Source of the DNA: Ammoniphilus sp. YIM 78166 | Lineage (GTDB): Bacteria > Bacillota > Bacilli > Aneurinibacillales > RAOX-1 | NCBI RefSeq assembly: GCF_004522215.1 | Contig: NZ_SDLR01000004.1 | Coordinates: forward strand, 62,001 to 126,000 | Direction of reading: 5' to 3' | Length of the DNA: 64,000 nt | Shown: positions 1 through 8,580 of the stretch, piece by piece | How the letters are laid out: every line of letters starts with the position of its first letter | Numbering within the stretch: the first letter of the stretch is position 1 | The notes under the pieces: model-generated | Databases searched by the model: none | What the model was told of the DNA's origin: nothing | Seen by the model: only the letters and a program-made list of their open reading frames with translations | Position numbers and translations under genes: made by a program

Positions 1-701
1 CGGTATCCCATGCGATCGGACTGCGCTGATACCTTAAAGGTCTCGTTAAAAAATTGAACTCGGCTATCTGAAGTAAAAAATTCATATTGGCTACCCTTCG
101 TTGCCCGAATTCGAACAAGCTTTGACCCTTTCGAAACCGGATTTCCTGCAATGGACCAGGAGGTCGTAGCGAATCGGCAACTTGACAACTTTTCGGAACC
201 TTTACTAAACCAGGCAAGCGACTGTCCTGTAGGCTCCTTGATCGTGATCTGATCCCCTTCCTTTAAGGCTCTCCCCTCGTATCCTCCGAGTCCCGCACGC
301 ATATACGTGCTCTTGCTCCCCATAACCTCAGGAATATCGAATCCTCCGGCGAAGGCCACATACGCTCGGCAACCGGATCGGCAGGCTCCAAACTTAAGAA
401 TGCTTCCTCCCTTGACCCACACCGGCCTGCGCATAGGTACGCTAAGACCATCAATCTCTGGGGACAAATCCCCTCCGGTAATCGCGAGCAACGTATCCTT
501 GTTCAATCTCAGCGTGGGACCTAGTAGGGTGATCTCTAAAACTGCCTCCCCCTCCGCATTACCTACTAACAGGTTGGATAACCTCATGGCTAGGGAGTCC
601 ATCGCCCCGCTAACGATCACTCCATGCTTCTGATATCCATATCTCCCTAGATCCTGAACCGTTGTCAGCAAGCCTGAACGAAGCACCTCCACACTCATCA
701 T
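1..701 (-). CDS. pxpC: 5-oxoprolinase subunit PxpC (KipA-like), 3' end outside window
   Basis: Open frame entering from the left edge; about 233 codons of the N-terminal part are present and the end lies outside. Begins MMSVEVLRSGLLTTVQDLGR, the typical start of the biotin-dependent carboxyltransferase-like (KipA/AHS2) family, followed by a GAMDS motif. Family knowledge: PxpC acts with PxpB and PxpA in ATP-dependent cleavage of 5-oxoproline to glutamate. The ATG overlaps the pxpB stop in an ATGA arrangement, so translation is probably coupled. In B. subtilis the pair is known as KipI-KipA, a KinA inhibitor and its antagonist; which role dominates here cannot be read from sequence. Confidence 0.9.
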   Translation of the reverse strand, partial: MMSVEVLRSGLLTTVQDLGRYGYQKHGVIVSGAMDSLAMRLSNLLVGNAEGEAVLEITLLGPTLRLNKDTLLAITGGDLSPEIDGLSVPMRRPVWVKGGSILKFGACRSGCRAYVAFAGGFDIPEVMGSKSTYMRAGLGGYEGRALKEGDQITIKEPTGQSLAWFSKGSEKLSSCRFATTSWSIAGNPVSKGSKLVRIRATKGSQYEFFTSDSRVQFFNETFKVSAQSDRMGY

Positions 702-1384
702 CCATTCCTCCCATACTGTTTGTATTCCTCAAGGGTAATCGGACGAAACCGGATGACGTCGCCAGCTTGAAGTAGACTCGGCGGACTCTCATTCGGACGA
801 AACAGCGCTAACGGCGTTCGGCCAATCAACTGCCATCCACCCGGTGTTTCAATGGGGTACACCCCCGTTTGGCTGCCGGCAATTCCAACCGAGCCCGCTG
901 GAATCGAGATCCTAGGGCTAGATCTCCGAGGGGTCGCGATTCTCTCGGACATCCCCCCTAGGTAGGGGAAACCAGGAGCGAATCCGATCATATAGACAAG
1001 ATATTCCGCCTCTGAATGGATCTTAATGACTTCCTCTACACTGAGTCCATTCTGCTCTGCGACAAATTCCAGATCCGGGCCAAACTCCCCGCCATAGCAA
1101 ACCGGTATCTCCACGGTCTTCGGTACATACTGCGTGCTCTCTTGAATCTGATTCGAAGCTTCCCTGAAGAAAACGGATACAGTATCAAACGACGATTCCA
1201 TTGGATTGTATAACACCGTTACGCTCGAAAACGAAGGAATATATTCAATCATGCCTGGAAAAGGATTTCGGTCCAAATATTCCGACAGGGTCTTCACCTT
1301 GCGGTGAATGTCCGGATCAATCCCGGTACCCAAAACCACCCGAACAGCCGTCTCTCCCAATGGGGATAGCTCATATGTGAACAT
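698..1384 (-). CDS. pxpB: 5-oxoprolinase subunit PxpB (KipI-like)
   Basis: 228 residues, normal for the AHS1/KipI family. The conserved core is visible: YMIGFAPGFPYLGG near residue 130, then PRISIPAGSVGIAG and QTGVYPIETPGGWQLIGRTP. The start follows an AGGGGTGATGAC ribosome site. Together with PxpC it forms the ATPase part of 5-oxoprolinase. It does not seem to be read through from ycsI: a terminator lies between them and a TATAAT -10 box followed by a palindrome lies just upstream, so pxpBC probably has its own controlled promoter. KipI homologues also inhibit sporulation kinase KinA; a dual role is inference. Confidence 0.92.
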   Translation of the reverse strand: MFTYELSPLGETAVRVVLGTGIDPDIHRKVKTLSEYLDRNPFPGMIEYIPSFSSVTVLYNPMESSFDTVSVFFREASNQIQESTQYVPKTVEIPVCYGGEFGPDLEFVAEQNGLSVEEVIKIHSEAEYLVYMIGFAPGFPYLGGMSERIATPRRSSPRISIPAGSVGIAGSQTGVYPIETPGGWQLIGRTPLALFRPNESPPSLLQAGDVIRFRPITLEEYKQYGRNG

Positions 1385-1405
1385 GTCATCACCCCTATAC
1401 CGTAA

Positions 1406-1437
1406 TTCGGAATGTTAATTCCGAAATTTAGATTATA
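1406..1437 (-). promoter_or_regulatory. pxpBC promoter -10 with candidate IclR operator
   Basis: TATAAT lies at 1432-1437 (minus strand). Immediately downstream, around the expected start point, is the palindrome TTCGGAATGTTAATTCCGAA (1406-1425): 8-bp arms and a 4-bp spacer. The same core recurs upstream of pxpA. The -35 is weak. Inferred to bind the local IclR-family regulator. Confidence 0.6.
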
Positions 1438-1471
1438 GAATAATAATACTTTCTAAATAATAAAATTACAA

Positions 1472-1498
1472 GAAAAAACGGCTGGTAAACCAGCCGTA
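1472..1498 (-). terminator. Terminator after ycsI
   Basis: Minus-strand hairpin with arms ACGGCTGG and CCAGCCGT followed by six T. It sits directly after the ycsI stop and separates pxpA-ycsG-ycsI from pxpB-pxpC. Confidence 0.85.
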
Positions 1499-1500
1499 AT

Positions 1501-2292
1501 TTATAGAACCCCATATTGTTCATCCCGTTGATCCGTAATGAACATATGACCAGGAGCATGCGTGATCATGAGTTTGGGTTTAACTTGCATGGCTACCGCT
1601 TGAGGAGTAACACCACAGGCCCAGAAAACCGGAACCTCCCCCTCTTTAATCGCGACCGCATCACCAAAATCAGGCTTGTGGATATTTTGAATCCCGATCG
1701 CTTCCGGATGACCGATATGAACCGGTGCTCCATGAACCGCAGGAAAACGAGACGTGACCTGAACCGCCCGCACCACGTCCTTCTCTGGAATCGGGCGCAT
1801 ACTGACCACCATAGGACCTTCAAACCTGCCGGCTGGAGTACAAGGTATAGATGTCTTATACATCGGTACGTTGCAGCCATCCTCGATATGACGAATCGAG
1901 ATCCCATTGTTCATTAAGGCACTCTCGAATGAAAAGCTGCATCCAAGAAGAAAGGCCACCATATCGTCTTGCCAATATCCTGTGATATCGGTCACCTCAT
2001 CGACCCACTCCCCATCCCGATAGATTCGATACTTCGGAATATCGGTGCGGATATCCGCATCCGGCGCCACGAGGCGAGGGACAGGAGATCCCGCTTCAGT
2101 CACATCTAGAACCGGGCAAGGCTTGGGGTTGCGCTGACAGAACAGCAGAAAATCAAAAGCCAATTCCTTCGGCAAAATGGCCAAATTGGCTTGCGCATAC
2201 CCGTTGGACATCCCCGCTGTGGGCTTTACCCAACGTCCTTCTCGAATCCACTGGCGCGCCTCGGCTGGCGATAATTGAGCGATGTTACTCAT
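1501..2292 (-). CDS. YcsI-family putative hydro-lyase (DUF1445)
   Basis: 263 residues, the usual length of the YcsI/DUF1445 family (D-glutamate cyclase-like, putative hydro-lyase). Family hallmarks seen: the SPAEARQWIREG start, a GCSFSFESALM stretch near residue 117, NVPMYKTSIPC, and a C-terminal FWACGVTPQAV block. The ATG follows a GGGGGATTC ribosome site. A mammalian relative converts D-glutamate to 5-oxo-D-proline, which fits a locus handling 5-oxoproline, but the substrate here is inferred. Gene order pxpA-ycsG-ycsI-kipI-kipA matches the B. subtilis ycs-kip cluster. Confidence 0.85.
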   Translation of the reverse strand: MSNIAQLSPAEARQWIREGRWVKPTAGMSNGYAQANLAILPKELAFDFLLFCQRNPKPCPVLDVTEAGSPVPRLVAPDADIRTDIPKYRIYRDGEWVDEVTDITGYWQDDMVAFLLGCSFSFESALMNNGISIRHIEDGCNVPMYKTSIPCTPAGRFEGPMVVSMRPIPEKDVVRAVQVTSRFPAVHGAPVHIGHPEAIGIQNIHKPDFGDAVAIKEGEVPVFWACGVTPQAVAMQVKPKLMITHAPGHMFITDQRDEQYGVL

Positions 2293-2360
2293 TCATGAAT
2301 CCCCCTTTGTTATAAAAGAACCGCAGGCCTTTAACCTTCCTGCGGCGTTTGTTAAAAGCC

Positions 2361-3590
2361 TTATTGGAACAGCTTAGGAATTTGCGTAAACAACGTATAG
2401 GCACCCATGTACCCCATCGAAACCACAACTAACGCTCCAAAAGCGGTCATCCAAGCAGGGTGCTTATAGTCCCCTACAATGTTCTTCTTGTAAGCAGCGA
2501 TGAGCATCACGCCCAAGGACAGCGGCAAGATCAACCCATTGAGGGCCCCGGCTAAGATAAGGACCTTGACCGGTCTTCCTATGGAGATAAATACGAGTGT
2601 AGAAAATACAATAAATCCAATAATGACCCACTTGTGATACTTTTCGATGTTTCGATTTAACGTTCGGATAAATGACACGGATGTATACGCCGCCCCAATC
2701 ACCGATGTGATCGCGGCTGACCACATGACAATCCCAAACAGCTTGTATCCAACATCTCCAGCCGCTAGTTTAAAAACTGAAGCAGGCGGGTTCGCAGGAT
2801 CTATCTGTAATCCCTGTGCGACGACTCCGAAAGCAGCAAGGAAAAGGAAGATTCTCATAATCGAGGCAATCCCTATTGCCGAGATCGATCCTCTCGTCAC
2901 CTGAGGAAGAGCTTGTACCCCTTTCACACCGGCATCCAACAAACGATGCCCTCCGGCAAAGGTAATATAACCACCCACGGTTCCACCGACTAAGGTGACG
3001 ATAGCCAGCATATCAATGGTATCCGGAACAAACGACTTCACGACCGCTTCTCCTACCGGAGGATTGGCTGTAAACAAAACATAGAGCGTAAGTGCGATCA
3101 TAAGGAAACCCATAATTTGTGCGAAGCGATCCATCAGCTTGCCTGCTTCTCTCACAACAAAGACAGCTACCGCAATAACCGCACTAAACAGTGCCCCCAT
3201 CTCTGGTGTCACGCCAAAAATAACGTTGGCCCCTAGGCCGGCACCGGCGATATTTCCAATATTAAACGCCAGCCCCCCAAGTACAATGAGGAAAGCTAGA
3301 ACATAGCCCAATCCAGGCAGCACCATATTCGCTACATCCTGTGCACGCCTTTCCGAAACAACCAGGATGCGCCAGATGTTCATCTGAGCTCCTATATCTA
3401 AAATAATTGACACTAAAATAACAAAGCCAAAGCTAGCTGCTAACTGCTGTGTAAACACCGTGGTTTGCGTCAAGAAACCCGGGCCAATCGCAGAAGTGGC
3501 CATAAGAAACGCCGCTCCTAATAGTAAACTCCAATTTGACTTTGGTGCATCCTGCTTCTCTTCTAATGGAAGCTTTCTTGCTGGTTCCAA
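2361..3590 (-). CDS. NRAMP-family transporter YcsG
   Basis: 409 residues with about 11 hydrophobic segments; starts at TTG after an AAGGGGGAATGAGCT ribosome site. Belongs to the NRAMP superfamily (YcsG branch). The first membrane segment reads ATSAIGPGFLTQTT; the metal-binding DPGN motif of true manganese transporters is replaced by GPGF, so a substrate other than divalent metal is possible. Lying between pxpA and ycsI, it may import an oxoproline-related compound; that is inference. It starts 25 nt after pxpA, in the same operon. Confidence 0.85.
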   Translation of the reverse strand: MEPARKLPLEEKQDAPKSNWSLLLGAAFLMATSAIGPGFLTQTTVFTQQLAASFGFVILVSIILDIGAQMNIWRILVVSERRAQDVANMVLPGLGYVLAFLIVLGGLAFNIGNIAGAGLGANVIFGVTPEMGALFSAVIAVAVFVVREAGKLMDRFAQIMGFLMIALTLYVLFTANPPVGEAVVKSFVPDTIDMLAIVTLVGGTVGGYITFAGGHRLLDAGVKGVQALPQVTRGSISAIGIASIMRIFLFLAAFGVVAQGLQIDPANPPASVFKLAAGDVGYKLFGIVMWSAAITSVIGAAYTSVSFIRTLNRNIEKYHKWVIIGFIVFSTLVFISIGRPVKVLILAGALNGLILPLSLGVMLIAAYKKNIVGDYKHPAWMTAFGALVVVSMGYMGAYTLFTQIPKLFQ

Positions 3591-3615
3591 AGCTCATTCC
3601 CCCTTATTTTTAATT

Positions 3616-4380
3616 TTATTTATGTCCAACCGCACGAATTGAAATTCCAATCCTTTCAAAAGAATCTCGGATCCTGCGGGCAAACTGCAAGGCATGAGGT
3701 CCATCACCATGTATACAGACCGTGTCAGCTTCAATCGAAATGACGTCCCCTTGTTGAGAACGTACTTTGCCCTCTTGGACCATTCGAATCACTTGCTGAA
3801 TCGCTTGATCATCATCGACCACGAGTGCACCCGGTTGATTCCTTGGGGTGAGGGTTCCATCCTTTTGATAAGTCCTGTCTGCAAACACTTCATGGGCCGT
3901 TTGCAAACCGATCCTCTTACCCGCTCGAACCAATTCACTTCCGGAAAGGCCAAACAAAATGCACTGAGGATCAACACGATAAACCGCTTCTGCAATCGCT
4001 TCCGATAATTGGGGATTAACAGCTGCCATGTTATACAACGCTCCATGTGGCTTTAAATGGCGAACAACTCCTCCTTCCGCGCGTACAAACGCTTGCAAAG
4101 CTCCGAACTGATACACCACCATGTCATAGGCCTCTTGGGTGGAGACATTCATATTCCTGCGACCGAAGCCTTGCAAATCAGGCAACCCTGGATGAGCCCC
4201 TATGGCAACCCCATTTTCTAACGCTAGCTTCACCGTCTTCCGCATAACCCCTGGATCTCCTGCATGGAAACCGCAGGCGATGTTTGCCGAGCTCACAAAC
4301 GGAAGAATCTCTTCGTCCATCCCTATTTGATAAGCACCAAAACTCTCTCCTAGATCACAGTTCAAATCAATCTGAGTCAT
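3616..4380 (-). CDS. pxpA: 5-oxoprolinase subunit PxpA (LamB/YcsF)
   Basis: 254 residues from the ATG preceded by GGAAGGAGACACAA; a longer upstream reading exists but lacks a ribosome site and crosses an operator. Family signature at the N-terminus: [16 protein letters not shown], then [12 protein letters not shown] and a [11 protein letters not shown] block, with [11 protein letters not shown] near the end. LamB/YcsF proteins form the 5-oxoproline-binding subunit that works with PxpBC. First gene of the pxpA-ycsG-ycsI unit. Confidence 0.93.
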   Translation of the reverse strand: MTQIDLNCDLGESFGAYQIGMDEEILPFVSSANIACGFHAGDPGVMRKTVKLALENGVAIGAHPGLPDLQGFGRRNMNVSTQEAYDMVVYQFGALQAFVRAEGGVVRHLKPHGALYNMAAVNPQLSEAIAEAVYRVDPQCILFGLSGSELVRAGKRIGLQTAHEVFADRTYQKDGTLTPRNQPGALVVDDDQAIQQVIRMVQEGKVRSQQGDVISIEADTVCIHGDGPHALQFARRIRDSFERIGISIRAVGHK

Positions 4381-4414
4381 TTGTGTCTCCTTCCCTCGTG
4401 TTTTGTTTCGAATT

Positions 4415-4432
4415 TCGGAATGTAAATTCCGA
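4415..4432 (-). promoter_or_regulatory. Candidate IclR operator downstream of pxpA promoter
   Basis: Palindrome TCGGAATGTAAATTCCGA, 7-bp arms with a 4-bp spacer, in the pxpA leader. It differs by one spacer base from the site at pxpB. Confidence 0.6.
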
Positions 4433-4473
4433 TATTGCCGTTGAATCCATCTTAGTGGATTGCAGTTCACTTT

Positions 4474-4501
4474 AATATAAGTTTGTGAAAAAACCTGACA
4501 A
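4474..4501 (-). promoter_or_regulatory. pxpA promoter
   Basis: Minus-strand TTGTCA (4496-4501), 16-bp spacer, TATATT (4474-4479). It lies between two palindromes, at 4415-4432 and 4520-4540. Confidence 0.5.
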
Positions 4502-4519
4502 TCTATTTCAATTCAGCAT

Positions 4520-4540
4520 TAATTCCGATATACGGAATTA
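4520..4540 (-). promoter_or_regulatory. Candidate upstream IclR operator
   Basis: Palindrome TAATTCCG-n5-CGGAATTA with 8-bp arms, just upstream of the pxpA -35 box. The half-sites point the opposite way from the two downstream sites. Confidence 0.5.
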
Positions 4541-4608
4541 TTGTTCCAAGAATCAGATTTGAATTTATTATAATTATCTCAAAACTAAAAATCAATATAT
4601 AAATTCAT

Positions 4609-4657
4609 GAAAAAAAAAAAAAACACTTTACCCCCCAGTACAATACTGAAGGGTAAA
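4609..4657 (-). terminator. Terminator after the IclR regulator
   Basis: Minus-strand hairpin with arms TTTACCC and GGGTAAA plus inner CAGTA/TACTG pairing, then a run of more than ten T. Confidence 0.85.
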
Positions 4658-4668
4658 CTGTTCCTATC

Positions 4669-5424
4669 TTAACTTTTCCAACCAAATTTTGCCGATATTT
4701 CATTTGCTGCTTTTCTTACCTTCTCAATTAATAAAGGCAGTCGCTCCTCGTTAAACCGGACATCAGGTCCTGCCACACTCAGTCCCCCGAGGATCTTTCC
4801 CGTATGATCAAAAATGGGCGCTGCAACCGAAGAGGTGTAGTTCTCCAGCTCCGACTGGCTCACGCTATATCCACTTGCTTTGGATTCGTCTAACGTTTTG
4901 CGAAGCATCTCCCTATCTGTGATGGTCCCAAGAGCAATCGGCTTTAACTCAATTTCATTTAGGTATTCCTCTCTCTCCTGATCCGAGAGGTGGGCTAGTA
5001 TGATCCGGGAGCATGCCCCTGCGTAGAGCGGCGATCGGCGGCCGATCTTCGTATACAGCCGAACTGGGTGTTTGGCATCCAGCTTTTCAATATAAATGGA
5101 TTCTTGTCCATCCCGCACGATCAAATTCACAGCTTCTCCTATCTCATCACGCAGCGCCTTCATCACCGGCAAAGCAACCTGACGGATATCCAACCGGTCG
5201 GCCACTAATTGCCCAAATTGAAGAAAAAGCAGGCCTAACGAATACCTACCTTCCGCATCCTTCGTCAGAAACCCCATGTCTTCAAGCGAGCCGAGCATGC
5301 GATGAACCGATGTCTTGGGAATCCCAGAGAGCTCGACCATCTCATTTAAATTCAGCTTGTCGTGCGCCAGAAAAAGATTCAATATATCCATAGACTTCAC
5401 AACCGTCTTATTTTTGTGTTGCAT
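4669..5424 (-). CDS. kipR: IclR-family regulator (KipR-like)
   Basis: 251 residues from the ATG that follows AGGGGTGAAAAAA; an upstream ATG at 5457 lacks a good ribosome site. Residues 10-65 form the winged helix (MVELSGIPKTSVHRMLGSLE), the rest is the IclR effector-binding domain with GEAVNLIVRDGQESIYIEKL and LGGLSVAGPDVRF. In B. subtilis KipR represses the ycs-kip operon; the palindromic sites at 1406, 4415 and 4520 are the obvious targets. It has its own terminator, so it is a separate transcript from the operon it probably controls. Confidence 0.85.
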   Translation of the reverse strand: MQHKNKTVVKSMDILNLFLAHDKLNLNEMVELSGIPKTSVHRMLGSLEDMGFLTKDAEGRYSLGLLFLQFGQLVADRLDIRQVALPVMKALRDEIGEAVNLIVRDGQESIYIEKLDAKHPVRLYTKIGRRSPLYAGACSRIILAHLSDQEREEYLNEIELKPIALGTITDREMLRKTLDESKASGYSVSQSELENYTSSVAAPIFDHTGKILGGLSVAGPDVRFNEERLPLLIEKVRKAANEISAKFGWKS

Positions 5425-5511
5425 TTTTTTCACCCCTATTTGCCTTTGCTCTTTCATTATAGCAAATAAGGGAGTTAAACTTTAAACCAATGAAAACTTT
5501 TCAAGAACAGA

Positions 5512-5548
5512 AAAAAACCTATCGCTTCATTCTAGCAATAAGGTTTTT
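5512..5548 (-). terminator. Terminator after doxX-like gene
   Basis: Hairpin pairing AACCTTATTGC with GCGATAGGTT (minus strand), then seven T. Confidence 0.7.
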
Positions 5549-5582
5549 CTCATAATATAACTATCATTTTTCCACTGTTCCT

Positions 5583-6089
5583 TTAAGTCGTCATTTTCTC
5601 TTCGCGATTAAACGCCTCGTTCACATATTTCTTCATCCAAGGAATCATGAAACGGTCAGTGCCCCACGCGTATGCGGCAGTTCCCATTCCTAACAGAACA
5701 AAGGCTACAGTAAGTAAAATCGGGTTCGTGCTGATCGTTCCTGCGAGCAGGAAGTTTAAATTCATGAAGGCACCGGCATAAAGAGCTACCGTGGTAAAGG
5801 CACCTAGAATCAATCCCAAGCCTACCGCTACTTCTCCCCAAGCCACCAAGAAGTTAAAGAGTTCGACATTCGGCAACGCGAAGCCTTCAAGGAACCCAGC
5901 GTACCAACCTTTAACAATCGGATTTTCTCCACTGGCTTTCGCAATCGCTCCGTTTAAATACCCTGTTGCATCAAAGTTTCCAAAAGCCTTTCCCCATCCT
6001 GCCGTCAGCCACTGCACCCCTAGCCAAATTCGTACAATTGTCCATAAAGGAACCATATAAGTGCTTCTCATTTTGCCTAACATTTTCAT
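5583..6089 (-). CDS. DoxX-family membrane protein
   Basis: 168 residues with four predicted membrane segments. The first contains WTIVRIWLGVQWLTAGWGK, the hallmark of the DoxX/DoxD family, related to the small subunit of thiosulfate:quinone oxidoreductase. The exact role in Bacillales is not settled; DoxX proteins are linked with quinone or thiol redox stress. Three in-frame ATGs lie within ten bases; the second (6089) has the best spacing from AAAGGA. Monocistronic, with its own terminator. Confidence 0.75.
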   Translation of the reverse strand: MKMLGKMRSTYMVPLWTIVRIWLGVQWLTAGWGKAFGNFDATGYLNGAIAKASGENPIVKGWYAGFLEGFALPNVELFNFLVAWGEVAVGLGLILGAFTTVALYAGAFMNLNFLLAGTISTNPILLTVAFVLLGMGTAAYAWGTDRFMIPWMKKYVNEAFNREEKMTT

Positions 6090-6350
6090 CATATCCTTTC
6101 ATTAGTGGTAAAGTAAGTATTTGATTAAGCCTTTCTGAACCATTTACTCACCTCCTTCTTTACACTTTTAGTATAAACCATGCGCTCACTAATTGTGATA
6201 CCTTTCACAATTTTGAAAAACAATGATCATATTTTGGATACGAAAACGTCACCGTTCATCCATTGCATTAAAATAGCTACATACATAGCCCCCTCAATTC
6301 CAGGAAATAATAGGATATATTATTTTCCTCTGGAGGGTGTATTGCCGGAC

Positions 6351-7412
6351 ATGAAACTGACAGAAGCTGAATTAGCCAACATCGTGAAGGAAGTATTGGA
6401 GAATGCAAAGGATGTCAAAAAAACTACGCTTAACGCTTCGGAAGTAGCTAACCTGTGGAATCAGTACATGGGGGATAGCTCGTCCTTCTGTTTTAACTCC
6501 TTTTTTCTTCATATCGTAGAGGATGAGGGAGTCCGCGCCATCTTAGAATACGCCTTATCATTGTCAAAGGCTCACCTGACCAAGATCCGGCATTTTTTTC
6601 ACAATGCCCATTTCCCCATACCCAAAGGTTTTTCATTAGAAGAGGATGTAAATTTTGACGCAGTGCGAACCATGACGGATGATTTTATTTTGTATTTCAT
6701 GGAGATTATGGCGATCCACGGATTGAATACTTATAGCGTAGCGATCAGCACCTCTGATCGGAAGGATATCCGTGATTATTTCATCGAGTGTAACAGTGAA
6801 GCTGCGCAATTATTAAATAAAATTATTGCTCTTAGCAAATCACGAGGACAATATGCAGAGTCCCCCTTAATGCCGCCGCCTGAGGATGTGGAGTTTGTCA
6901 ACAAAAAAGGATTAATCGCTGATTTATTAGGAGATCCAAAACCTCTAACAGCGACGGAAATCACCAACCTTTGGTTCAATCTTAAAAAAGGTGTTCTGGC
7001 TAAGACTGGTGCACTAGGCTTTGCACAAGTAGCCGAATCGGAGGACGTTCGCGATTTCCTAGTTCGTTTGGTTGAAATTACAGAAAAACACTTGCGCGAG
7101 CTTGGTGAAATCATGCTGACTGATCATCTTCCGGTACCCCGAAATTGGGATTCCGACCTTACCACCTCGACCATTAGTCCGTTTTCAGATAAGCTGATGA
7201 TGTTCCACGAAGGCTTTAAGATAAGTGCTGGTATCGCTTATTATGGTACAGGGATAGGAACCTCCATGAGGGCCGATGTCATCGCCACCTACAGCAATGC
7301 CCTCGTTGATTATGTCAAGCTGGCCAATGAATGGTTATCGATCATGGTTAAACACCACTGGCTAGAAAAGCAACCGGGAGCAGCAGACAGAAAATCTTTA
7401 ATACAGAAATAA
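6351..7412 (+). CDS. DUF3231 family protein (copy 1)
   Basis: 353 residues made of two similar all-helical halves of about 165 residues, as in DUF3231. The shared block appears twice: a FPIPKGF type at about 94-100 and LPVPRNWD in the second half, then SPFSDKLMMFHEGF. Family members occur in spore-forming Bacillales and resemble ferritin-like four-helix bundles; function is not established. ATG 6351 is chosen; an in-frame TTG at 6342, four bases after GGAGGG, is an alternative. A paralogue lies at 35458-36453. Confidence 0.8.
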   Translation: MKLTEAELANIVKEVLENAKDVKKTTLNASEVANLWNQYMGDSSSFCFNSFFLHIVEDEGVRAILEYALSLSKAHLTKIRHFFHNAHFPIPKGFSLEEDVNFDAVRTMTDDFILYFMEIMAIHGLNTYSVAISTSDRKDIRDYFIECNSEAAQLLNKIIALSKSRGQYAESPLMPPPEDVEFVNKKGLIADLLGDPKPLTATEITNLWFNLKKGVLAKTGALGFAQVAESEDVRDFLVRLVEITEKHLRELGEIMLTDHLPVPRNWDSDLTTSTISPFSDKLMMFHEGFKISAGIAYYGTGIGTSMRADVIATYSNALVDYVKLANEWLSIMVKHHWLEKQPGAADRKSLIQK

Positions 7413-7700
7413 GATGAAAAAGACCTCATTGCCCTGTGCAGTCAGGTCTCTTTCAAAGGGTCCAGCCTTTTCTCCATCCTGCCGTCAAACACCCCTCATA
7501 GTGGATAGACTTAGAATAAACCGTCCGAGTACCGATTGTGCCTCCTTTCACAAAATCGAACAAGAGAGAGCATCCCATGAATACTAGATAATTCGGTTAA
7601 TTTTACGGGACGCTTTTTGTCCAACAAAGTCCAAAAATGCAGTCTCCCAAAAATCAGACACCTGTATTACTATAATGAAAAAAAATATAGTGGAGGAATA
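7413..7700. other. Intergenic interval before the small HTH gene
   Basis: About 290 bases without a convincing gene. An inverted pair AAGACCT...AGGTCTC at 7418-7452 may be a weak terminator for the upstream gene. Nothing else was recognised. Confidence 0.4.
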
Positions 7701-7874
7701 ATGGGTACAAAGATCATCTTGGATTTAGGCAAAAGCGAATATTTGATGTGGCTTTTTCTGAAGGAACGAGACTTTAATAGACCTTCTATGAAGGAAATGG
7801 TGAATCATTTTGATAGAAACCCGAGAACCATTAGAAGATGGTTGGCAAGGCTGGAGGATAACGGCTACATCTAA
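7701..7874 (+). CDS. Small helix-turn-helix protein
   Basis: 57 residues from an ATG preceded by a near-perfect TGGAGGAATA site. The C-terminal half reads as a helix-turn-helix: MKEMVNHFDRNPRTIRRWLARLED, given here as positions 27-50 in two parts (MVNHFDRNPRTI, RRWLARLEDNGYI). Likely a DNA-binding protein or a leftover of a larger regulator; no target is evident. The following nitroreductase starts 106 bases later with its own ribosome site. Confidence 0.6.
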   Translation: MGTKIILDLGKSEYLMWLFLKERDFNRPSMKEMVNHFDRNPRTIRRWLARLEDNGYI

Positions 7875-7979
7875 TTCCTTTTATTTACCTAATTTTATCT
7901 TCTATTTTCACTGTAGCTTCACACAACCAAAATGGAAGTTTATACTAAAAGGTAAATGGTACGAAGGAGAGAGAAATCG

Positions 7980-8537
7980 ATGTCAATCGTAGAAACACTT
8001 ATTAATCGAAGAGCCATTCGCAACTACATATCCACTCCCATTGAGGAGGAGAAAATTGAAAAACTGCTCAAGGCAGCCACTTATGCACCGAACGACCGCC
8101 TGCGCGAGCCCTGGCATTTTTACGTGATCCGAGAGGAATCCAAACAAAACTATCAAGCGATGGCCCTAGAATTTTTACAGGAACGCTTTCCCACAAAGCC
8201 ACATCTTATTCAAGAGTCAGTTAAAGTATTAGAGCAGACACCTTTAATCATCGTCGTTACCGCTGATGTGATTCCGGGTGACCCTGCCTCTTCCACCGAT
8301 AATGAATATGCGGCCTGCTGTGCGATTCATTCCATGTGGCTTATGGCTCAAGAGCTGGGACTCGGCATGGTTTGGCGGACTCGAGGTGTAGGACTGGTTC
8401 ATGACGAACGACTCTACCGTTTCATTGGCTCCCCAGAAAATAAGAAAGTGGTTGGAAGCTTGTTTATTGGTTACCCCCAAGCAGAAGCTACCCCGACCAA
8501 ACGAACTTCCTACAAGGAAAAAACGACTTGGCTATAA
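7980..8537 (+). CDS. Nitroreductase-family FMN oxidoreductase
   Basis: 185 residues. N-terminal TLINRRAIRNYISTPIEEEKI and KLLKAATYAPNDR...EPWHFYVI are the FMN-binding signature of nitroreductases; LGLGMVWRTRGVG and IGYPQAEATPTKR complete the fold. The family reduces nitro compounds, quinones or other electrophiles with NAD(P)H; the substrate is unknown. Start ATG follows GAAGGAGAG at good spacing. Ends in a strong terminator shared with the convergent LacI gene. Confidence 0.88.
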   Translation: MSIVETLINRRAIRNYISTPIEEEKIEKLLKAATYAPNDRLREPWHFYVIREESKQNYQAMALEFLQERFPTKPHLIQESVKVLEQTPLIIVVTADVIPGDPASSTDNEYAACCAIHSMWLMAQELGLGMVWRTRGVGLVHDERLYRFIGSPENKKVVGSLFIGYPQAEATPTKRTSYKEKTTWL

Positions 8538-8540
8538 AAA

Positions 8541-8580
8541 AAAGCCGTGTTTAAGTGTTATCCAACACTAAACACGGCTA
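8541..8580. terminator. Bidirectional terminator
   Basis: Hairpin AGCCGTGTTTA-AGTGTT / AACACT-AAACACGGCT with A-run on one side; serves the nitroreductase and overlaps the stop of the convergent LacI-type gene. Confidence 0.85.
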
